Source: Cephalotrichum gorgonifer (lineage: Eukaryota > Ascomycota > Sordariomycetes > Microascales > Microascaceae). Taken from it: a stretch of 64,000 nt of DNA. Of the stretch, positions 55,722 through 64,000 are shown piece after piece. The notes under the pieces were generated by a model. That model searched no databases. It had not been told where the DNA came from and saw nothing but the letters and a program-made list of their open reading frames with translations. The stretch covers positions 719,361-783,360 of the forward strand of contig ONZQ02000016.1 in NCBI GenBank assembly GCA_900312665.1, in the 5' to 3' direction. Made by a program: the position numbers and the translations under genes. Position 1 is the first letter of the stretch. Every line of letters begins with the position of its first letter.

Positions 55722-56657
55722 ATGTCACGATTAAACCCCTTCGGCCTCCCGGCCCTCGGCCGCGCTCTTCGGTCGCCTGCCACCGTCGATCTCCCCCTGC
55801 GCATGCAATTGGCCGCCTCGCAGCGCTTCATATCCTCGCGCGCATACAACCAGGTTGCCCCGCGCCTCCGCGCCCCCGCGCGGAACCCGCACGCGCCATC
55901 ACCATTCTCCCAGGCCTCCCGGAGGGGGTTCAGGACGTCGGCGCCGCGGAGGGGGGCCAAGGATGCGCCCAAGGCCGGCAAGGAGGAGCCGCTGACGATC
56001 GGCGCGCGGCTGAAGAAGCTCACGAGGGAGTACGGGTGGGTCACGGTCGGGGTGTACCTCGGGCTGAGCGTCCTGGACTTCCCCTTCTGCTTCCTGCTCG
56101 TCAAGACAGCTGGTGTGGATAGGATCGGTAAGTGCGCATGGGGAGCAGCGGAGACTGGGTAGAGCTTGAGAAACTTGGCCATATGTGGGGTTCCTTTTCT
56201 GACTGACTGGTGGTTTTAGGCGAGCTGGAACATACCGTGGTCTCGTTCATTCCGGAGCCCGTCAAGGTGGCCTACGGCAACACGCGCGATGTGGTGAAGG
56301 GGCTTTTCTCGAGATTGAGGTGTAGCGAGCCCGCGGAGGTCCCGGACGACTGGGGTGTGAAAGAGGCTCAGGAGGCGAGCAAAAACGCAGCCAGTACGTT
56401 CTGAAGAATGCTGCCCATGTCCCCCCCCCCTCTCTTTCTCGCCTTGAGCTGGAAGGAGAGATTTTGAGAAGAGGACCAAGCGTGCTGAAACTCGGGGTTT
56501 TTTTTTAGGTCTCGTCACGCAACTGGCCCTCGCGTATGCCATTCATAAGAGCTTCATCTTCCTCAGGGTTCCCCTGACGGCGGCCGTCACGCCCAAGGTC
56601 GTCAAGGTTCTCAGGGGCTGGGGCTGGCAGATTGGCAAGAGGAAGAGCAAGGCATAG
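55722..56657 (+). CDS. DUF1279/FAM210-like mitochondrial membrane protein
   Basis: Three exons (55722-56127, 56220-56393, 56509-56657) give 242 aa. The first about 75 residues are rich in Arg, Ala and Ser with almost no acidic residues and contain a likely processing region RGFRTSAPRR: a mitochondrial presequence. A DUF1279 domain follows: LKKLTREYGWVTVGVYLGLSVLDFPFCFLLVK with one membrane segment, then a hydrophilic linker and LALAYAIHKSFIFLRVPLTAAVTPKVVKVLRGWGW. Fungal members are often named Nat2-like after the yeast protein; animal relatives are FAM210A/B. The family is in the mitochondrial inner membrane; its molecular role is not settled. The acceptor of the last intron follows a run of nine T. 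Confidence 0.87.
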
Positions 56658-56937
56658 AGGGTGGGGGGACGTTATAGGCGTGGCTGACGGGAATTACCTG
56701 AGATGGTAGTTTCTCTCTCCTTGACACTGAAGCTGGGTAACCCGGGCTCTCCATGTTCTCCCCTCTAACCCCTTCCCCCTCCCCCCAAACCTCCCAGCCT
56801 GTGGGAGAGTCTGCTCACGTTGTTCTCATCACCCCCATTGTAAAGATATGTACCGGTATAGAGATAGATCCCAGCCAGTCGGAAATTTAGGCTTTGCATT
56901 ATAGATAGGGGCATGGCATGGTTGTACAATAATACAA

Positions 56938-57046
56938 GAATTCGATGCTGTACGGAGGCAGCCCATCTTCCAGAGAATCGATGCTGTAAGGAGGTAGCCC
57001 ATCTTCTCGAGAATCGATGCTGTAAGGAGGCAGCCCATCTTCCCGC
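56938..57046. repeat. 36-bp minisatellite, three copies
   Basis: Units at 56938-56974 (37 bp, one extra T), 56975-57010 and 57011-57046, each GAATCGATGCTGTAAGGAGG followed by [CT]AGCCCATCTTC and a variable end. Units two and three differ from each other at only a few positions. Confidence 0.92.
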
Positions 57047-58086
57047 AGAGTAGTGTTTGGTGTTTGCCGTCCACCTCCCTCCGGGATCACCGCGCGTTGG
57101 CTCTCTCCATCTCTCTCCCTTGCTCCTCGTGGGGAAACCAGGCGGTGAAACTCTATTCAGGGCATGCTAGTCGCCATTGACATATTAGGCTTTCTGAGGA
57201 GGTCCTTACAAAGTGGTCAGGGGCTCAAGCTTTCGGGGACCCAACCCGAATAGGAAACAAGATCGAGTCGACGAGCGGGAAGGGGGGGATGTTCCGTTGC
57301 CTTGTAAGGTTTCGCCAATACCTCCGCCCCAGGCGGCTTTCGAGCCACAATGAGGGCTCTGGAGGGAAAGCCGGGTTTCCGGGTTTTGCACGTTCACGGT
57401 CCGAAGAAACTTAAAAAGAGGGTTCTACGGCGCCCCAGGGAGGCGAACGAGGTTTGAAGAGGGAGGCCTCGTGACGAATAGTGGGGAGAGCCCGCAAAAA
57501 AGCCATTCAGTCCTTTCCCCACGCGTGGTGAAGCTTATTCGCGATTGGGGGCAAAATTTCCTCTCTATGCTCGAGTTGGGGAGCGAGCCGAAGTGCTGCT
57601 TGCCGCTTCCGATGAGAAGGAAAGGAGTGATCATCCGTCTAAATCCGTCATAGGGGAAATATTTACCAGGAATAAGGTTTCCGTCCTCAATATTCCCCCT
57701 TGCCTCCGGAGATCTGAGCCCCGCCTGACTCTCTTAGCCGGCCTATTCCATAATTTGGGACCCATCAATGGAGATTTGCCAGTACAGAGATAAGATCCTC
57801 GAGATAGCGCAACCCCCCCTTCCCTTTCTCATTCCAATAGAATCGCTACATAGGGACACTTGCTTCCAGATTACCCGCGTAATATCCCTGCTGCAGAGAT
57901 GGCAGGAGAAGGAAGGAGGGTGGGAGGGGCGAGAAGACAAGCTATAGAAGCGGAGTGGAGATGTGTTGTGGACGCCAAATAATAACTTTTTGCCAAGTCA
58001 CGATATCGGCCCTCCTCCATGATCCGCTCCGGTGCGAGAATAATAATAGATGTATATGGGCTTGGCAAACCTAACTACCCACTAGG

Positions 58087-58088
<2 letters not shown>

Positions 58089-58119
<31 letters not shown>

Positions 58120-58153
58120 TGTGTGTGTGTGTGNNNNNNNNNNNNNNNNNNNN

Positions 58154-58186
<33 letters not shown>

Positions 58187-58203
58187 TGTGTGTGTGTGTG
58201 TGT
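58089..58203. repeat. (GA)n(GT)n microsatellite interrupted by gap
   Basis: Left part: (GA)n then (GT)n up to 58133. Then 20 N at 58134-58153. Right part: again (GA)n then (GT)n from 58154 to about 58203. Both halves have the same order and nearly the same length. Confidence 0.95.
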
Positions 58204-61200
58204 AAAAGTCAATAGCCAAACCCGGGGTGTCGAAGCGGGGTCTAGCTCCGATTATGCCCCCTTCTATCAGATCAAGTAGAGAGGTGATCAAGTGCTTGTA
58301 GAGAGCGTCAACCAGTGGGTGTTGAGGTACCTACGGACTGGGGGGTAGACAGCCCGTCCTTTGACTCTCGCATGTCTCGCCTGGTCCGAGAGCGGTGGGA
58401 GAAGTGGAAGTGCTGTCGTTCTAGAAGGCCACTAGAAGGAGGGAAAGGGGGGGTGGTGATTAACTCGGCACGTCATTCCTTCGTCTTGTTGCTCTCGTGG
58501 AGGGGGTGTGTATGACGACGGAGGAAAAGCACTTGTGTGTAGTTTGCGAGTGGCGGGGCATAGGTGGATACGAGTTATGGTAAATGGTACTCTTCACCAA
58601 GCCAAGTCGTCCCCGTTCTAGGTCTTCCGTGGCCTACGAACGCAATGGCCATAGCCGAGGGGGCGGTAATGGGCTAATTAGCCCTCTTCTATTTACTGAC
58701 GGCGCCTACTCTTGGACGATCATCGGAGGATTTTCCTTAATAGTATGCCCCGTCCGAAAGTCGTGTGGTTAGCGGCGGGCATATAACGCAGTGGCCCCAG
58801 GCGTATGTGCTACTCCGCATAATGGATGTGGACGGAGTATCAGGAACGGAACAGACGTTGCCGATAATACGAGATGCCGGAATGGCCATCTCCACTCACA
58901 CTCTGAGCCCCTCCCACCCCTAGGCACGGCCACGCGGAGCTGAGAGTGATAGAGTTCGCATGGTCCGCATGAGCGGCCACAGCGACCCACACACGGTCAT
59001 GCCTCGAACTTAGACTCCAGACTAAGGGTCGAGGAGGTACATCAGCCTGTAGCAGGCACATCAAGGTTAGTGTGAGACACCAGAGCAATCATCCCGGAAT
59101 AGGCGAAGGGTGCATACTTGTAAGCTTTCTCGAAAAGTGTATTTTCCGCGCCCCGGGCCCGAGGAGTAGGCCGGTAGCGGCTCCGGTGAGAAGGAACCGG
59201 AGGAAAGGGGGGGATTCTACCACTGCGTGTCTATGGCGGAGGCGCATGGGCCTGGTTCAAAGTCAAAGGACAATTTGGCCCAAACCCGGACTGGTGGTCC
59301 ACTCGTAAAGGAATAATAAAATATGGGAGAAGGGTCCACCTGAACTGAACTCTATCTAGGATGAAAATATACAACGTGTAATGACCAAAAAAAAAACAGC
59401 TGGGCCTACCGGCGTGGCTAGTGGTGGCAGAGTCTCGGGAAGTGGGGGATACATGTAAAGCATGGTGGAGGCAATCTGAGAAAGAACTCTAAGTGATCCT
59501 TTGCGGTACTGTTTCGCTACAGATATTCGCCGCCTCCACCCCGGTTTCATGCACTTCCTACTTTTTTTTGTTTACTTTTGATGTTGAATAAGTGGCGCGG
59601 CAGTATTAGTCTTTTGCTACTCGTGGATCGCTGGAAGGCGAACTTGGTTGGGTTAATTATATGAAGAGAGCGAGAGCCATACTCGTTACAGGAGCGATCT
59701 GATTAGCGTGGAGTCTATTTACAACTCTTTCCTCGGCCGCCTCCCCCCGGCCCACGGCACTTTCCTTGCAAATGCACAAGCGAATGGTCCGACACACAGC
59801 CCTTTATCGAGACTCTCGGGATGTCGGAGCACAACGGACCCCGAATGTAGTTGTCCCTCTCGGCGGCCTTGAGGTCCCTGGCACCGCCCCTGTCTCACCA
59901 CCCAAATCTGACAGGTTGGCGGATGTTGCACAGAGGGCGGTACGATGGATAGTGATCCCGTCTCTCGCAGACATACTGACGGGGTCCTGACGCCATCCGA
60001 CCTCCGAGTCCTCGCTTTCTCGGCACCCACGCAGCAAGGGAGTCGAGCCAGGCGAGCGACGACGAACGACCAGGACTGTCGTGCTCGTACTCATACAAGT
60101 ACAGGTGGTACGTAATACTCCGATTTTCAACCAAGGAAGGCACTATTCACTAGCTCCAAACTCTAAATGGGTGGGGTCCAGGGAAGGCCCCTGTTGCAAT
60201 GTGTCTGTTGTCATCACCGCTGCCCGACGGCAGTAATGCCCCGCTTTTCTCTTCAAACGACGTACTTTCTAGCGCACTTCTACACGACGGAGGGGGGCAA
60301 AGTCGGAAGAGGTCAGTCGTCTCGGACGAAGCCTAAAGTCTATGTGTGCGCGAGTAGACGGTGACTTCCGTCTGTTGAAGTGAGAGCCAGGAGCAGATGC
60401 TCCTACAACCATAAACTAAGTTATCTCCCCTTCCCATAGGGACAATGTCACCGCATCTTGCTTGTCGCCCCCCCAAATCTAAAACGCGCGGGCGTACTCG
60501 TAGAACCACTTGCGTCCTAGTTCGTGCTCGCACTTTCTCCACGCCTCTCTGGGCCATTTATTTTCTACGAGTACTCGTAGTTACAAGCCCTCCACCGGGA
60601 AAGGCGTTGTGGTTAGCGCCGGTACTAGAGCAAATGAAGACAAAGTTTTCCCTTCGCCGTTCGCCATTCTACCTTCCCCTTGGGATTATTCATTCTTGCG
60701 AAAGTGAGTAAGTAGCCTCGCCCCGAGTTGTGTAAAAAGTTATCCTGGGCGAGGAGGGATATCCGCCATCCACCCCCTTCCTCCGCCTTCTCCACTAGCG
60801 GAGGAGGCAAATAATGTCGAGTTTAGGGAACTATGTATTGGCACGGGGCATATTATAAAGGGAGACGGGCGGAGGATCACCTACCCCCCTTTCCCTCCCC
60901 ACCCCCTTTTTTTCCTACTTCCACTTCCATCTTAGCATCCTTTATGGAGATTGTGGATATTTGAAACTAAGCAGGCACACCCGTGACAAACGAAATTATT
61001 TCCTTTATTACGGAGCCCAGCACCCTGCCATTCTATTTTCGACGCCATTCTCCAGTTCTCATTTCCTTTACCTTTCTGAATCATTGAAACCATCGAACCA
61101 TCGCCGCCTCTTCTCCGCAACACTAACCGAACGCGGAACTTCAGTCGGCCAGACCCATCTTCGGACTCTTACTCCTACTTGAACACGTCCGAGCTACTAT

Positions 61201-61570
61201 ATCGGTCGGACCTTCTCTGATATACACCCCCCCTTTCTCCCCCCGCTCGAACCTCCCGTCGTTTATTAGTACGGAGAGGGCCTGAGATTCCACGATATAT
61301 CCCTGTCATCAAAGCGGGACGAACGATCACCACACCCACACCATCTGCAGGACGTGCAGTAGTACCGAGCCTAGCGCTATCTGGTGACTTCCCCAACCTG
61401 CCTTGGTCTCACAGACTGAAGCGTTGACCGCTTCTCCCGCACTCCTCGACCAACCCGGACCACACAGCGCTTCCGGTGCAACCCACCTACCTTGGCCGAT
61501 CCGCGGCCCCCATATTACTTATACCTTCACCATCCCACCTTTCTACCCCTCTTCTTCTTTCCCTTCCACG

Positions 61571-62161
61571 ATGTTCTCTCTCACAAGCAACCCTCCGCAA
61601 CAACAACAGCAGCAACCATCATCACAACCACAGCAGCATTCCTACCGCCCGGCACAACTCAAGAGCCATCCTCAACAATCTCAGCATCCCCATACACTAG
61701 GCCATCAGCCCCAATACCCTCAGCACCTAGGCGGCAGGCAAGACTTCCAGATCCCCTTCCTATACGACATGAGCGGCCCGTCAAACCCACCCCCTCAGCA
61801 CGGGGACAACAAGCACGCCGTCTCGTCCAGCCACAACTCCACCCCGACGCCGTCCTCAGCCACGTCCTCCACGGCGCCCTCGTCAGCGAACCCGCCGACG
61901 TCGAAACCCTCGGTCGACCCGGTCGTGTCCCAGGCGCTCGAGATAGCGCGCGAGTCCCCTGACGGTGCCGAGGACCCGACGATAGCGGGGATCCTCGAGG
62001 GCGCGCTCTCGCACCTGTGGTCCAAGGTCCAGGCGGCGCCGGATACATACGTCATGAGCAAGGACGAGTTCTCCCTGTTCAACTTCTACCAGCACCGGTT
62101 CGTCGGGGACAGGATGGCGATATTGGCGAGGAGGAGGTACTGGGACCACGCGTGTGCTTAG
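61571..62161 (+). CDS. Hypothetical protein with Q-rich N-terminus
   Basis: 196 aa from the ATG at 61571; the frame is open further upstream to 61403, but that part lies in C-rich leader sequence, and the later ATG directly starts a Gln-rich segment. Residues 1-65 are rich in Gln, His and Pro (including Q6), 65-120 in Ser, Thr and Pro. The C-terminal about 75 residues (120-196) form an ordered-looking, likely helical module: VVSQALEIARESPDGAEDP, IAGILEGALSHLWSKVQ, YVMSKDEFSLFNFYQHRF, ending ARRRYWDHACA. The last part gives the impression of a conserved fungal-specific domain, but I cannot name it. Disordered Q-rich plus a small helical module would fit a transcription or RNA-related protein; this is only a suggestion. 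Confidence 0.7.
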   Translation: MFSLTSNPPQQQQQQPSSQPQQHSYRPAQLKSHPQQSQHPHTLGHQPQYPQHLGGRQDFQIPFLYDMSGPSNPPPQHGDNKHAVSSSHNSTPTPSSATSSTAPSSANPPTSKPSVDPVVSQALEIARESPDGAEDPTIAGILEGALSHLWSKVQAAPDTYVMSKDEFSLFNFYQHRFVGDRMAILARRRYWDHACA

Positions 62162-63298
62162 GAGGACGGTGAGAGTGATATATGATGATCGAGCATAGCG
62201 ATTGGTCTGCTTTGGGTAGACGTGGAATGGGTTACGGATAGGGACAAGTGCGTTCCTTGAGGTGGTCGGTTATGATGATACGACGCGGAGGAGCGTCGTG
62301 GGTCGGGCCGGGTGTGAGTCGTTTTCTCACCTGGGCCGATCCATCACGTACGAGGTTCGTTTCTTGGGAGAGGGACAGGATGGGAGTTGGAGGTGACATT
62401 TTTACATTCGGACAGGGTTTGGCATGGGCGATGCGAGTATTATACCCATTTTCAGCGGATGGATGGCAGGGATAACTATGATGGTGGTGCGGCGGTGAAT
62501 ATACATATGCATGTACATAGACAAATAGACGTACTACTTCGCAACAAACGTTCTCTCCCACCTGAGCCGCATAGAGCGGCTGAATTTATTAATTCTCCGG
62601 TGCTACTGACACTCGGCCATAGAAGAGCGGTCGGGCGTTATATCTCGTCGGCCGTCGGGGGTCCGGGCGGAACGGGGCGGGGTGGGGCGTCTGTCGAGCG
62701 AGTGCCCGGACCCGGGCCGGGGTGGTGGGTGGGGCGATTCCGGCGAACAATCCCTGCATCGTCGCACAAAGTACAGTACAGGACTGTACGAAGTACCAGA
62801 GTAAGCAATACCCCCGGAAAGTGATGGTGTGTCTGTCTCTAATTCTCCGCATTATTATTACCCGTGCGTACTGGTTGTACCTTTTTGAGCGTCGCGCCGG
62901 GACGACTTCACCCGGCCGACAATCTTTCTCAACCTCCAAACCTTCCGCCCTCCCTATAACTACCGACTATTAATTTCAGCTTTACCTATATATTTGGGCG
63001 ATCCTGCACTGTTTAATAGCTGGCTGTACATAATACGGGAAGTGTATATGACTTTTTTTCTTCATTTAATTTCCCCCACACGTTTATGAGGAGGAGAAGC
63101 GGGGGAAGAGAGGGGGGAATATTTGAGACAGTTTATGGGGTTCGTTCACGCTCCCAAAGGGGGGAAGCACAGCAGCTTGCCAGATCACCTCGCTAGCCCT
63201 GTTCGGCCTGAACACTCATTTTCTGCACGATCACGTCGCCGTAGCATTATAAAGAGAGGCTATCGGGACGCGAAATCGAAGTTCAATCCCGCTCAAGA
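62162..63298. other. Intergenic region
   Basis: 1137 bp between two plus-strand genes: 3' UTR of the Q-rich gene and promoter of the amidase-like gene. A run of GTAC motifs lies at 62768-62796. A TATAAAGAG sequence at 63248-63256, about 45 bp before the next start codon, could be a TATA box. Confidence 0.5.
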
Positions 63299-64000
63299 AT
63301 GGTAATGGTGAGTTTTCTACGGGTGCTCGCGGCGCTGGCGTCCGTCGGCGCCGCACTCTCGCCAGGCAGGACCCCGTCGCGGCGCCAAGCCTCCGGGGGG
63401 GAGGGCGAGAAGCTGGAGTGCTTCCAGCTTGCGCAGCCCGTGCTTGGGCCCGACGGACCGGTACCCTCATGGGGGAGAGGTGGAGGCGACGATGGCGGGG
63501 AGCGGTGTGAGGTGCTCCTTATGGAGCATTCGTTTGGGTGGAGCTACGACTTGCCGTTCCTAGGTATGTCCCCATCCTCCGATCCCCCTGGACTCTACAT
63601 CTTATGAGATGACCGGGGGTAAAGAGAAGGGGGAAAGTTGAAAGGGGGGAAACTAGCAGCTAACAACCCCGACCAGGGAACTACACGCCCCCAGATTGCG
63701 CCTTCAACCGCGTAATCCTAGACCTTACCGTCGTCTCCGCAGGCCACCAGTTCGACCGCCTGGCCCTCATGTACCTTGGAGACACGGAGGTCTGGCGCAC
63801 CTCGACCGCGGAGCCCACGGAGGGCGGCATAGCGTGGACCCACCGGAAGGACGTGACGCCGTTCCTCTCCCTCTGGAGGACGCCGCAGAAGCTCATCTTC
63901 GACCTGGGGAACCTGATCGACGAGACGTACACGGCTCCCTTTAACACCACGCTCACCGCTACGTTTTTCTCCACCGCCCCGGGCGAGGACGAGGGAGGAG
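63299..64000 (+). CDS. Peptide:N-glycosidase A-like secreted protein, 5' part
   Basis: Two exons are visible (63299-63563, 63677 to the window edge), giving the first about 196 residues of a longer protein. The N-terminus MVMVSFLRVLAALASVGAAL is a signal peptide; a second ATG at 63305 is equally possible. The mature part matches the N-terminal domain of peptide-N4-(N-acetyl-beta-glucosaminyl)asparagine amidase A: LLMEHSFGWSYDLPF, GNYTPPDCAFNRVILDLTV, QFDRLALMYLGDTEVWRTST and PQKLIFDLGNLIDETYTAPF. Such enzymes release N-glycans from glycopeptides and work in the secretory pathway or outside the cell. Full-length fungal members are several hundred residues, so most of the gene is beyond the right edge. 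Possible N-glycosylation sites (NYT, NTT) are present. Confidence 0.88.

Larger units (their letters stand above)
56658..61570. other. Gene-poor region, no gene recognised
   Basis: 4.9 kb between two plus-strand genes. It contains a 36-bp minisatellite (56938-57046), a GA/GT microsatellite split by a gap (58089-58203), a 16-bp perfect palindrome at 60565-60580 and several GTAC-rich motifs. From about 61180 to 61570 the sequence is C-rich and is probably the 5' UTR of the Q-rich gene. No exon chain or RNA gene was recognised. Confidence 0.5.

Overview
ORGANISM. This is a fragment of a filamentous ascomycete (Pezizomycotina) nuclear genome, most likely a Sordariomycete. Genes are split by short introns of about 50-300 bp with GTRNGT-type donors. 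The conserved proteins are typical of the group: a cell-wall-integrity MAP kinase of the Mps1/Slt2 type, URC4/DUF1688, a DUF6601 protein, an expanded 225-aa fungal family and NLR-like STAND ATPases. The assembly has three N gaps (29306-29325, 42421-42688, 58134-58153). No tRNA, rRNA, CRISPR array or intact transposon was recognised. LAYOUT. 1-7.8 kb is gene-poor. 7.8-16.5 kb is housekeeping: PPIL4-type cyclophilin/RRM protein (-) divergent from RNA polymerase I subunit RPA43 (+), an F-box-like protein, complex I subunit NDUFS7 and a low-molecular-weight protein tyrosine phosphatase. 17.9-20.8 kb holds two uncharacterised minus-strand genes. 21.7-35.2 kb is an NLR-rich accessory block. It contains a 1188-aa hydrolase/NB-ARC/TPR-like/ankyrin protein (+), an isolated terminal-exon-like relic, an MDR oxidoreductase (-) and an about 1850-aa hydrolase/NACHT-like/ankyrin/polyQ protein (-). 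36-43.5 kb holds a DUF6601 membrane protein, a small hypothetical protein, the MAP kinase and a secreted DUF3455 protein. 43.5-50 kb is gene-poor. 50-56.7 kb holds URC4, an NmrA-like protein, dynactin p25 (DCTN5) and a mitochondrial DUF1279/FAM210-like protein. 56.7-61.5 kb is gene-poor. The right edge has a Q-rich hypothetical protein and the 5' part of a secreted peptide:N-glycosidase A-like protein. HOW THE GENES RELATE. Most neighbours are functionally unrelated, as is usual in such genomes. The exception is the NLR block: both large proteins carry the same class of N-terminal alpha/beta-hydrolase effector domain, a P-loop ATPase module and C-terminal ankyrin repeats, an architecture linked in fungi to non-self recognition and regulated cell death. 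One has an intact NB-ARC core. The other has a good Walker A but lacks the Walker B acidic residues. This pair, the near-identical ankyrin units in the first protein and the acidic/polyQ regions in the second are the most interesting content of the window. Exon structures were inferred by eye from splice signals, reading-frame continuity and family conservation; they were not aligned to transcripts.
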